This document shows, piece by piece, positions 1 to 11,283 of a stretch of DNA of 64,000 nt. Position 1 is the first letter of the stretch; each line of letters opens with the position of its first letter. A program made the translations under genes and the position numbers. Below the pieces are notes generated by a model, which worked only from the letters and a program-made list of their open reading frames with translations, was not told the origin of the DNA and ran no database searches. The stretch is from contig NW_025919593.1 of assembly GCF_907164915.1 (NCBI RefSeq), positions 1-64,000 of the forward strand, read 5' to 3'. This stretch comes from Impatiens glandulifera (Eukaryota; Streptophyta; Magnoliopsida; Ericales; Balsaminaceae).

Positions 1-258
1 AAATACCGAATTTGATCAACTACTGGACAGAAAACTGAGCGCACTTCTACAAAACTGAAGCCGAATTGAAAATCTGGATGCGCATCTTCAGAAAATCGAA
101 GATGATCAAATACTGAATTTGATCAACTACCAGACATCTTCCCTTTCCGATTTTCTTCACTTTGACCCTACATATGATCAATAATATAATTCAGTCTTAT
201 TGATAGATATACTTAACATTAATCAAGGACTTTAACTTAACAATTTCTCCCTTTTTGA
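1..258 (-). repeat. Partial Copia-type LTR with polypurine tract
   Basis: Read on the minus strand, 258-243 is a purine-rich tract (AAAAAGGGAGAAAT) directly followed by TGTTAAG. This is the usual arrangement of a Copia polypurine tract followed by an LTR starting with TG. The putative LTR would run from 242 to beyond the left edge of the window. Its sequence does not match the LTR at 753-1050, so it is probably a different element. No partner LTR is visible here, so the call is an inference from the junction alone. Confidence 0.4.
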
Positions 259-737
259 TTATTTAAACTAAATTATCAAAACCTGATAATTTTATAACGT
301 TGATTAATTATCCTAAGTTAATTATCAACTTTTACCTAACATATAATATCTATTTATATGGAATATATATAAAGGAGATATATATTTTTTCCTTTTTTTC
401 CTTTTTATATTTTAATAGACCATATGTCCCGAATTAAAATAGGTCAAAAAGAATATATATCATCTTCTTCATTCTGGTGTCGCTGCCTACACGGCGACTT
501 TTCGTCACTTGCACCCATTGGCGCCTACGAGAAGAATAAAAGACAGTTGACATCTCCTTAGCAATTGAAGATTTCGACTCAAATCTTCACAGCGATTAAT
601 TCTTCTACAACCAATGTTGTTTTCTCAAACAACCAACAATCTTAACAAAATCACAAATATCAAACAACTTCTTTAATGGTGGTTAGAGTTTCTATCATAT
701 ATTTTTAAATATATTAGGATAAATATTCTCAAAACCT
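259..737. other. No gene seen; probable retrotransposon internal DNA
   Basis: This AT-rich stretch lies between a Copia-like polypurine tract and a primer-binding site. It contains stops in every frame and no recognisable domain. It is most simply read as the untranslated internal region of one or two minus-strand Copia elements. Confidence 0.35.
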
Positions 738-1062
738 GGCTCTGATACCACTTGTTGAGAAAAGATCTAATCTAAACACACGATAAAAGAAGATATAAAG
801 ATAAAGTGGTAAAGAATAATAAAGAACACAAGATATAACGAGGTTCGACCAATAATGCCTACATCCTCGGGGAGTCGTCCATTCTATTGGTTTTACATGG
901 AATAATGGTCCAAGTAACCATATGTTACAATGTCTCTAATTATAGGAGTACATAAAAAGTCAAATTAAACTACTACTCCTAAGCCCAATAAAGGCTTAAA
1001 GCCCGTTACAATATATAAACTCTAATAAAATATGAGCCCAAAACCCAACAATCTTCACCTTG
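738..1062 (-). mobile_element. Copia/TRIM-type LTR flanked by both PBS and PPT
   Basis: The LTR spans 753-1050 (298 bp); on the minus strand it begins TGTTGGG and ends with ACA. Next to its minus-strand 3' end is a primer-binding site at 738-750, complementary to initiator Met tRNA (TGGTATCAGAGCC), two bases from the LTR. Next to its minus-strand 5' end is a purine tract at 1051-1062 (AAGGTGAAGAT). A simple 5' LTR would have only the PBS beside it and a simple 3' LTR only the PPT. Having both suggests a head-to-tail tandem element that shares one LTR, as is known for TRIM and some Copia families. No gag-pol coding was found nearby. Confidence 0.75.
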
Positions 1063-1622
1063 GGCGAATACCGCGTTTATTGAGATGTGATGAATAAATT
1101 ACAAATTCAACAATCTCCACATTGATGAATTTCACGTCCCTTAGGAAATACACAAGTCATACCCATCAATCTCCACCTTGACAAAAGTCAAGCCATCAAG
1201 AAATAAGTAGGTTCAACACTTCAATCTTCATCTTTGCTTGAGCCATTCATGAGATAATTTTTCGTACCTCCACTTCCACTCAAGATCCATTAGAAGAATA
1301 ACTATCTGGAATTGACATTTACGGGTGAACATAAGGCATGGTAGCAGTAAAGAAGGGGTCGTTATGTCGAGTTCAATTTTGTAACTTTCTTACTCTTTAA
1401 AAAACACTATTTTATTTTATTGTTGTTGTTATTTCTTATTTTAAATGAGGATTTGATTGTTTTAAGGTTTATGATCGAGGTATGACGTTTGGTCTGAAGA
1501 TAGGAGGTAGATTGAGAGTATTCTTGTTTCTCTTCCACTTACTATAAGATGGGAGTATAATCATGTAAGTTTCTATTACTTTGCAAGACCCTTTGTTTTG
1601 TTAGATGGGTCATAATTTATCT
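1063..1622. other. Retrotransposon-derived DNA, no gene seen
   Basis: Two further copies of a 'caatctccac' motif, at about 1110 and 1168, resemble reverse-complemented polypurine tracts. They suggest that 1063-1330 is the 3' internal part of a minus-strand Copia element. From 1380 onward nothing is recognised. Confidence 0.35.
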
Positions 1623-2001
1623 AATTAGTAAAAAATAAGAAGCATCAGCAGATACTCGGTGAATGATCATGTAGGTGTGTTGTGGGACCCTTGACTTTAA
1701 TATATATTATCCTATTTGCTGTTTTAGTTTTTAATTTATATAATTTGGCATTTTCACCGAGAGTAGAGTTAAAGCTCTCGGTAATTATTAAATATGTTTG
1801 TTGAGAGACTTTCACTACTTTTGGTGATAATTTATTTCCGAGAGTTACAAATGCTCTCGCATATACTCTTTTTTCTTTCACCGACTGTATCATCGAGATG
1901 ATGCGAAAGCATTTATTTCCCTCGGTGAGCACTATCACCGAAGGCATTATCTCTTTCTCCAAGGGTTTTTTCTCTCCTTAAAAATCAATTTTTTACTAGT
2001 G
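1623..2001. mobile_element. Small non-autonomous CACTA-like element
   Basis: The right end reads ...TTTTTTACTAGTG (ending 2001), the reverse complement of a CACTA terminus (CACTAGTAAAAAAT). The left end at 1623 reads AATTAGTAAAAAAT, the same terminus with its first and third bases changed. The interior carries repeated subterminal motifs of the type CACCGAGAG/CTCTCGGTG in both orientations, as expected for an En/Spm-type transposase-binding region. A 3-bp target duplication is not evident (tct left, gaa right), so the left boundary is less certain. The 105-codon minus-strand frame here runs through these repeats and is not regarded as a gene. Confidence 0.6.
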
Positions 2002-2009
2002 GAATGAGA

Positions 2010-2540
2010 TCTTGGATGGAATCTTTGACTCCCAAAGTTTTTTCCAATAAAAATTATATGGAATCAGTTTAGCGAACAACTTAAAGCAATGACCCACATG
2101 GAAACAATCCATATATTGGCAACACATAATGTATTTTTTAGACGATGACACTTATTTGCCTCCTACCAAAAGTAAAACTCTATTATGGTACGAAGTCTCC
2201 ATAATGTTTAATCTCCTTCTATATCTAATTCGGCTAGCGAAACCACTAGCCTAAGGATAAAACATGTCCTTACCTATGACATTTCTACATATAGCAATGG
2301 AAGCAAGCTCATGATACGTCGTAGCTAGACTTTTGATACTACACCAAATGTCGTCCCAAAATCTAATCAAAGAACCATCCCCCACAATGAATCTAGACTA
2401 CTCGCGAAAACTTTTCCACATAGAATAAATTCCCCTCCAAATGCTACACTTGACAAGATAATTAGATATTTTGGTGAACCAATCATATCAATCATCATCA
2501 TACTTACATTTGATTATCGATGGCCAAAGATTATTCGGCT
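2010..2540 (-). pseudogene. LINE (non-LTR retrotransposon) ORF2 relic
   Basis: The minus-strand translation of about 2500-2250 contains the conserved stretch that follows the reverse transcriptase in plant L1-type ORF2 proteins: W-F-T-K-I, then WRG, then a G-D-G-S-x-I-R-F-W-D-D-x-W block. It is interrupted by stop codons (one just before the GDGS block) and frameshifts, so it is a dead copy. A related relic lies at 50650-51230, in the same orientation and with matching flanking text. Confidence 0.7.
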
Positions 2541-4614
2541 TCATTCAAAATCTATTACTTTTTATTATTATATATTAATACCCTTAAATCTTTTAACCAA
2601 AAAATATCTCACTTCCTCAAAATTATCGTCAATCATTCCCATTTTTCTCTATTCAGGTTTTAAAATAATCCAAATTCAAACAAGGCCTAAATGCCAAACT
2701 CATATATTTATACTAAAATTATCATGAAATAGAAAAATATTATTAATTATTACACACAAAAGAACATGTTAGATTTTTAGAGTTTATTGAGCAAAATATA
2801 CTAAAATGCTTAAGCCCAAATTGTAATTCAACAATAGAAAACAATCATTAAAGATAAATCAATCATCAGTTCAATTGCTACAAACTTTGTTGGAGTGGAA
2901 ACATTTTAAGCATGCAGAAATAGTAAGATTTCTATCTCAAATTGGGAAAGATAGGGAATGAGTTTTTTTTTAAATGTCAAGTTCAATATAATGAATTCAT
3001 GGGTGAAATACTTGGTGAATTCTCCTCACCCAAATAGATTAATTTTAGAAACGAAAAACTCCACAATTTATGTTTCAAGTATATATAGAGTCTGGGACAC
3101 AACAAAGATAAAGGACTCTTGCCCTAATAAATCGATAATGGGCATGAAGTAGTCTTTCGGACCTTGGTTGAGGATCCTTAAGGATATTGACACTCCAAAA
3201 CAAGCATAAATAAGTGAGTTGGTTTGGACATTAATAATCTTTTTGACTTGAACCACACATGCACTAAAATTGTTCAATCCTTTAACAAAACAATCTCTTT
3301 AATGAGAAATTCTAATATGAGATTGTAGAAGGAAGGAAGCCAAAACAAGATGAAATCTATGTTTGCTTTGAGAACTATCTCATTTGGCAACTATTAAACT
3401 GAAATAGTTACAATTCTTGACTCAATTGTCTTCACTCCAAATCTTGAATTTTAAAAAGATAACTTTGAAATTATACTCTAAATTTTGATTGATCTTTGGA
3501 ACTCAAAATCTGAATGATGTACATGGCTTATTCATAAAATTGTGGCGAATATTTGTTATTATTTATAATATGCAACACTTTAATTTTAACTTTGCAAAAA
3601 CGAATGACAATTTGCTCGTTAATGTCTACGATTTTTTTTTAAATTAGGTCTTAATTGTCATTGTATATGTGATCATGGACAAACTCAATAGTTGTTCATG
3701 AGAAAACTATTGATTCCTTTTATATTAAATATAATTTTATTTGAAAAAATATATATACAATTTATTTTTAATTTTTAATTATTTTATTAAAAAAAATGCT
3801 AATTTTATATACTTTTCTTTGATAAAATATACTTGACCATATGTGAAGATGCATATATGTTATTACATTTTATTATGATTCAATTCTAAATTAAAAAATA
3901 ATATTAAGTATTTGTAAATTCACAATAATTTAGAAAATTATTATTTATGATTAAAAAATTATCTATTAAATGAAACAAAAATCACATAATAGTTAGGAAT
4001 CTTTTTCTAGAAAATAATACTTCTATCAAACATATAAAAAAAAATCCCTATAATTTAAATTATGATCTAAATTTAATTTTGACCATCTTAATCCAAATAA
4101 TTCTATAATCAATAAATTTATAAAATTATTTAATTGATCCATATTCTTCAAAAAATTATGACAAATTAAAAAAATCCCAAATTAAAAAGAAAATTTATAA
4201 ATTTTAAAGTTAGGTCATTAATTATGGTTGTTTTTTTATTGTAAAGGTTGACATATCTCTAAATTCGGTTATATTTCTCACAAATCGCGATCTTAATTAT
4301 GAGTTAATTATGAGTAGTGGAGTGATTAAGAAAAAAATTATACACTATTTATTTTTGTAGTGTAACCCTAATTGTGACAAAAAAAAAAATATTTAACGAA
4401 TCTCAAATTGGAAGTGGGAGTAGTTGATGAGTGTTCCCCACCATTTTTTGCACTTTTTTCTTCACATTCAAATTATTGCTAGACAGTGGGCAACTTTCTA
4501 TAGCTCTCTCACACTGCTATTTATGCTGTCCTAACATTCATACTCAAAGCTTAATTAAGTCTTACACATTCATTTCATTTCAACTCACAAATTTTCTCTT
4601 CATAAAGATAGAAA
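2541..4614. other. AT-rich intergenic DNA
   Basis: No convincing gene was seen. Short frames at 2958-3152 (+) and 3068-3277 (-) have no recognisable domain and overlap each other. The last few hundred bases are the upstream and 5' untranslated region of the DVL gene; in-frame stop TAG at 4609-4611 sits just before its start. Confidence 0.5.
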
Positions 4615-4740
4615 ATGAAGATATGGAGATCAAAGATGAGGATAGCAAGGACCAAATTTGTAGGGTTCCTAAAGGAGCTAAGAGCAAGAATGTATATCAT
4701 TAGGAGGTGTTTGATAATTCTACTTTGCTGGCAAGATTAA
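4615..4740 (+). CDS. DVL/ROTUNDIFOLIA-like (RTFL) micropeptide
   Basis: This is an intact 41-codon frame, preceded in frame by TAG (4609-4611) and ending in TAA. The N-terminal half is basic (Lys/Arg at residues 2, 5, 7, 9, 12, 14). The C-terminal half matches the RTF/DVL domain: KELRARMYIIRRC at about residues 20-32, then a short hydrophobic run, LLCW and a terminal Gln-Asp. DVL/RTFL peptides are plant-specific, plasma-membrane-associated small proteins; overexpression in Arabidopsis alters organ shape and polar cell proliferation. Known members are about 40-150 residues, so this is a short, minimal type. It lacks introns, as is typical. A longer frame (4431-4703) overlaps in another phase but matches nothing. 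The family call is secure; the exact orthologue is not. Confidence 0.92.
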   Translation: MKIWRSKMRIARTKFVGFLKELRARMYIIRRCLIILLCWQD

Positions 4741-7700
4741 TTAAGCCTCTATTTTCATTACCAGTCATGATCAATCTAAATCCTTCTTCAATCAAACCTA
4801 TGGAGGGAAAAAAAGGACCAAAATATTGTATGAGATGATCAAATTATGGCTTTAGTTAATCATTTTTATGTTGTATTTTTATCTCCATTTTGTAGGACTT
4901 CACTCATCATCACTTGTTGAATGATTTGATGGATGTATATATTTTTATTTACCATTTTCTTTGTCTCTCTTTTGAAGATATTTTTAATGAATTTCTTATA
5001 TGTATTTATATAAAAAAAAAACAAAAATGGTGTCACCTCCTTGGTAAAGAAAACATTTTAGGAATGAGATGGGACTTTATAAATCTTATAATATTTTGTT
5101 TTAATCTATATCAAGAAATATATTAAGATATTCAATTCGTGAAAATATTTTTATTTCCATTTTTTACTTCCTAGCTCTCTTGGTTCAAGGTATGGATTAA
5201 AAAATATTGGGTCCAACTCAGATTTAGTTAAAATGTTTTTTTTATGTCTTGATGATCAATTATTTCATTTATCAATTTAAGAAAATATTTTCTTAGTGAG
5301 GTTGGTATGGCAAATGACTACAAAATTAGTGGTACTATAGTGTCAAAAATTCTATGATGGCTCGAGTTGTTAGGATGCAAGTCTTAGCGCCATGTTTAAT
5401 TGTATTATTGAGGTATTTCAACGTAATGTGTCTTAAACTAGTCTTTTTCCGGTTGATATGTCGAACAATGAGTTGTTTTTATCATCTTTGTCACGATTTG
5501 CTTGGAGGGACATGACCAATTTCAATGTAGGGCACTATAATGCGATGCTCGTGAATGGTGAGTGTTCCATTTTTTTGTGGTAGAGGAATTTTACGACCTA
5601 GATCTAGTTTGACCGGAGAGATGAGTATTGTTGGAATACCTTATTCAAATTTTATTTTATTTTTAATTTTCTTAGATATTTTTTAAAACAATATTATAAA
5701 TAATATTTTAACGTTAAAATAAAAATAAAATTAACTTAGTTAGTTATATAGAAATATATTTTTTATAAATTTAGTTGTTATATAAGTGAATGGATTTAAT
5801 ATTGTGAATACAATTCAAGCTCATATATGGAGGTGTTTAACCATGTCAATGTCCATGCATGGTTGGGTTTGGGGAAGTGTTTAGATTCGAAGTAAATAGA
5901 TAATTGTTATTTAGAAGTACTAACTCTCAATTTCCATCATTATTTGGTAAATATTTGACTATAAATAAACCGATGAACTATATAGGCTAATGCGAGTAAA
6001 TCGACATCACTCAACGACAACGTTGTCTCAGAGGACCGATGCATATGAGAACTAAACATTGGATTCAACTTTATGAAATTTAACTACTTTTGATTATTAA
6101 GTCTTGCAAATTATTAACTTATTAAGCCTTATATATATAATGACTTTATAGAAAATAATAATCAATTTAAGTATTATTTTTATTTTTTGCAAATGGATCC
6201 GGTTTTAAAAATGCAAGTTTTAGGTTCTCAAATAAGGCACTTCTTGTAAATGAATGAACATAATTTATTTTCTTTTCTTTTTATTATAATTTTTCTCTTG
6301 AGGAGTTCAACACAATAAACTATATCCATAAGCTCCTACACAAATCACGTTTTTAATAGAGATCGATCGAACAAATAATATCCGTTCCTTAGATTGATCA
6401 CTCCTACACTTAAATGAATGAGTTAGGCAATTTTTCAAAATTGAGAAGTTTTTCAATTAGATATGGCCATTGAATTTATTTATTTTTTATGAGAGGTGGA
6501 GACATTTATTTTGGTACATTGGATGACTTATTACTATTTATTGAAAATAATTTTTATTAATTAATTACATGTACTCTTTTTATCTTGTTTTTGGTTTAGT
6601 GTTAGCGAAACTTTTGTGATTTTTAATTCTCCGTCAATGAGATAGGATTTTATAATTTTTGTCTTTTTCTTTTTTTAGAAAGTAAATTATTATGATTAAC
6701 CGTTGTGCTATAAAACTTTTTTAAAAGAAGAACCCTGTTAACTTTTGTGATTTTGAATTTTTTAATTTATTTTTTCTTTACTTTTGCTCTCCTCACTCAT
6801 TCCGTAACGTTTGAACCGATTTTGCGTTCTAATTTCAAACAAATAATTATTGGTCAACCGAATCTTGTGCTACATATACATCTAGTAATCATGGTTTAAA
6901 GTTTTTATAGCTATCAAAATGGTGGCAGGCCCCCCATTAATCAGTAAAAGCAAGTTAAGTTAATTTATTGATACTAATGATTATGCAATCCCAATGAATC
7001 AAAAATCCCTTTCTTAGTCAAACTAAAGATTTCCCCAACTTTTATAACTGTTGCAAAGCACGCTCTAATTAATCAATTATTGTAATGATTTTGTGACATT
7101 TAATTTCTAACTCATGCTTATCAAATCATTTTAAAAAAAAGAAAAAAAGAACTCACGCTTATCAAATATAATTACAAAAAGAGAACCCATACTGTTATTT
7201 TCTTGTCCAAAACTTAAAATTTTCAAGTCTTATAATAATTACCAAAATTGTTAACCTAACTTTAGGTAGTCGATTATATCTTCATATATTAATGGGAGTG
7301 GATCTCTCTAATAATTGCTTTTATATTTATATTATATTAGTTACTTTTAAAAGTATATTCATCATTTTATTTATTTACTAATAAAACTATGAGTAGTTTA
7401 AAGGCACAATATTATCTTTTGGTATGAGTACTTGTTTGTTCATTTATTTTGTAACGGTAAATTAAATTTTTTTTTTAAGGTTGAAAATATCTCGATTTTG
7501 ATTTTGTGAATAAGATGAAAGAAATATAATTGAATACAAGACTTCTTGAAATAAATTTATTTTAAATAAAGATTTGCGCGGTATGTATAATCTATTTGAT
7601 ACCATCTTCAAAATTGAAATGAGGCTCCTCAAAACATCTTGATATCCATTTAATAATTTTGTAACTTCCATTACATAGTTTTGTAACACTTTATAAATAA

Positions 7701-7811
7701 AATTATATAGACTAATTGATCACAACTAATTAGTTGGTGTTTGGATCATTGAGATGGAGTAGATAATGGTTTGATTCATCATCTCTTTAGGAATCTTACA
7801 TGTGATGAATA
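4741..7811. other. AT-rich intergenic DNA
   Basis: The first few hundred bases are the 3' flank of the DVL gene. Beyond that there is no coding region, RNA gene or element boundary that I can support. The frame at 7462-7689 (-) has no known motif. Confidence 0.5.
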
Positions 7812-8262
7812 CTTCATCAAGTAGTGTTTTTTTTAGGGAGAAATGATTTAGCGTCATTTCATTAAAAATTCTCAAAAACGGGAAAATAACCACAAGTTTA
7901 AACTAGAATGATTTTGAAGTCGTAACATTCTGAATAAAAACTAAAAAGTTAAAAACGTAAATGAATTATCGGATTACAATGATTTCAATTCTAGTGAGTT
8001 CAAAAAATTGTAAATTCCAGTTCCTGCAGATATTTCAATTATGCTCCGTGCTTGGAATTTTTCTCCACGTTCCCGCGAGGGTGCTGTAATCCAATGCAAT
8101 ATCTTTCCATAACTCTTCAACGCTCCTGCGGGTTCTGTCATATATTATTGCATTTCGTTTTTGCCAAATGTTATACACCACTACTCCAAAACCGCACTTG
8201 AACACGCTTGTTACAAATCTATTTCCCTTGACTTTGAGTAGTGTCGCTTCATCTAGTAGTGT
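7812..8262 (-). mobile_element. 5'-truncated LINE insertion with target-site duplication
   Basis: Direct repeats at 7812-7827 and 8247-8262 (CTTCATC[A/T]AGTAGTGT, 15 of 16 identical) bracket the insert 7828-8246. On the minus strand the insert opens directly in a coding frame and continues without a stop to about 8040. That frame encodes the end of an L1-type ORF2, with the I-W-Q-K-R-N-A-I-I-Y motif that follows the zf-RVT region. It ends near the left repeat in an A-run (T-run on +). This is the structure of target-primed reverse transcription with 5' truncation. The near-identical target duplication and the open frame point to a fairly recent insertion. Confidence 0.8.
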
Positions 8263-11215
8263 TGATGCAAATACATTTTAGAACTTATTTCTCCATTCCA
8301 AATTGAACCAAACTTTATCCATGTTTAATCTAAAGTTTCTTTTTCCGTTTCGATTGGTTGACCAAGTATATCTACATAATTTAAGTTTCGATTTATTTAC
8401 CTTTTTTAATATAGAAAGCTAACATGACTTCACGGACGTTTTATTTAATAATCGAAAAATTTAGGCTTTAATCCTATTAGTGGTATCGATGAAACAAATG
8501 GTTATAAACCCATAAATTTGCTCCCACGCTACTATTATTTTATTTTATTTTAAAGAATAATTTTTTTAGTTTATCTATTTTGTCGCCGAAAATCTAAAAT
8601 AAATGAGAAAATCAATGTATTAGACATTTGTAAACACTTTATGGAATTATGTTTAGACTAGATAAAGTCAACAAATCTATGTATAATGAATTAAGTTATC
8701 TTTTAAAATGTTATTTTATCTAAACGAATTTATATAAGGATAGGTTTATGTTCACTACAAACAAAAAATTATTAACTACAAAATATTTATATATACAAAG
8801 TTTTTTTAAATAATAATAACTTTGTATGAGTTGTATAGTGATTGACAAATTGGAAATCTTGTTTTAGGTTCAATTCTCTTTAAAAAAAAATTAAAAAAGT
8901 TTCTAACATTAAATTCAAATCCCTTAATATTTTTAAATACTAAGTCTCTAACCATAATTTATTTGGATTTGAAATATCTTTCCATATTAATATACTCAGG
9001 CCCAATTAAAGTGGACTTGAATTGCCTGTAAATTTCACAATCATGTGGGCTTTAACATGTAAGCTGTAACTTTCTCTTTAGTTAATGCTATTTCCAAAAA
9101 GAAATGTAGTTTTAGTATTTCACAATATATATTAATGAGCCTTAATTTTGTTCTGAAAATTAACATTTTTCTTTAAACCTAAACTTAGGATAGATTATGA
9201 TGAGACTGTAAATATGAAAGCTTAATGATGAAGCTTTGTTTCATCCTTCATTAAAGAAGATAAAATTGTCATATTAAAATTGTTTTTGTACTTAAAAATA
9301 TATTTAATAATGCTGAATTATAAGAAAGCTAAGAATTTTGTCTGTAGCATATATTTATATATATATATATTCTGCAAATGATCTGTTTTTTTCTCTGTTG
9401 CTGAACTGAAAGTCTGAAAGGATCAGTTGGTTATTTTAAAGAAGCTAACTAGAGTTTTTATTACAATGAGCTGGTAAAAAATTAAAGGCACTTTCACATA
9501 GTCATGCATAGGACTCTCTTTTCTTGTAGTGTCTTCTCTCATATACCCAGTTTGTTTTGGAATTTGGAAAGAAATTATTCTTTTAAAAATATTTATAATT
9601 AAGATATAATTCATTGTTTTTCTAAACTAATTTAGTGAATTCTCATGCTCAAACTTTATAAATTTAAATTTATATCAATATATGATTTTCAAAATGTTAG
9701 AGTTTGTAAGCATGTATGCATTCTAAGGAGTACTTGAGAATATAAAGAATGTAAGTAGTGTTTAGAAGATGTATTTACCAAATTTATCTTTCCATATACC
9801 CAATCACCCAATCAATTAGTTCTCATTTCTTACTTTGTTAATGCGATCCTTTTTTGCTACTCTTACTCGGAAGAAGATAAGAAAAAACGAAACGTTCTCT
9901 ATATTAGTTGTTATTATATTAATTTAGTAAAGATTATAAAGTGATCTAGTATAACGTTTAGGCTACATTTATAATAAGTATGAGTTATATTTGTGTAGAA
10001 ATAGAAATAATATTTATTATTTTGTTAATGAGCCAAATAAGTAATGAGTATATTATAACTAGATTCACAACTCATATTAATCTCATTAAACAAAACTAAT
10101 TATTTATTCACTCATAAGAACATTGTTATAAAAAAAATGTTAGAAGATCTAATTTCACATTAAATGATAAAAAATAATCAACGGAATTCAGAACTAGAAG
10201 ATTCAAGATAAAAAAATCTTTATCGAGTATTCTTGATAAGAATTCATGTATGATTTCACATTTTAGAATATTATTTCAATGTTTTACATGATTGTTATAC
10301 TCCATTATGTTTTCACCAATTAAATTGTAAGAAATCTAACAAATGGTATGAGAGTGATCTTTCATGTTATTTTGATATTAATTTTTCATATGTATTGATT
10401 TCATACTCTAAGAATTAATAATGATAGATTGAAATAAGGAATTAAATATTTAATTCTTAAGATCCTATTAATAACAATGATATGGAATAAATATGAAAGA
10501 ATTAAAAAAATGATTTTGTTGAAAGGATTGAACTAAGAAAAATGCATCAAGCTTATTGATGTCTCTTGAGTAAGATAAATTTTACTCAACAAATATTTAA
10601 AATATGATATGAATTTTATTTAATTGTTAGGTATTTTAAAATTTAATTATTAGATATTAATAATGATCAATAGGTCTGTATAAATTAAATTGTTGACTCA
10701 TATTTTAAAATTTATAAATAAATTATTAAAATGAGTGTTTTACATAAGAATGAAATATCTTTTGATTTGGATTAAATCTAGTATGATTTACTTTGTGGTG
10801 AACTTATCTTGACAAGTAAACTGAATATATTAGAATGACATGAAAATTTTACATATACATATATAGTTGAGTTCTCCTAGATGATTGGCTTAAACAATTT
10901 TAACATTATTGTGAAACTGAAGCATAAATATCTAATTAAATGCAATAATTAATTCGTTCTAAAATTACATTGAAGGCCAACTTCATAAAAAAAAAGTTAA
11001 GGGTCGCATATACAATAAAGAGTTAGTTTAAAAGTTGTTTTTTCTAATAAATTAATTTGTATATGTCCCAATGTATGTGATGAATGACTTGGATTCTCAA
11101 CCTACACTCTTAGCCACTCTAACCGAATATGTTCTAAGGTAAGGACAGTCGGCCGTTAAGAGTCACCCCTTCTAAGGGACCACAAAAAGGCAAGAAAAAA
11201 TATACTATTTTGTAC
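8263..11215. other. AT-rich intergenic DNA
   Basis: No gene is supported. There is a short (TA)n run near 9351-9370. The 63-codon minus-strand frame at 9423-9614 has no recognisable features. Confidence 0.5.
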
Positions 11216-11283
11216 GATAGATCTCACAGCATGTATTAACATAACATTTGATAGATCTCACAGCATGTATTAACATAACATTT
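11216..11283. repeat. Exact 34-bp tandem duplication
   Basis: Positions 11216-11249 and 11250-11283 are two identical adjacent copies of a 34-bp unit starting GATAGATCTCACAGC. Perfect identity indicates a recent duplication. No gene is affected. Confidence 0.95.

Noticed and set aside
4431..4703. 90-codon frame overlapping the DVL gene
   Set aside because: It has no domain, its N-terminal part translates 5' UTR-like text, and the DVL frame explains the conserved part.
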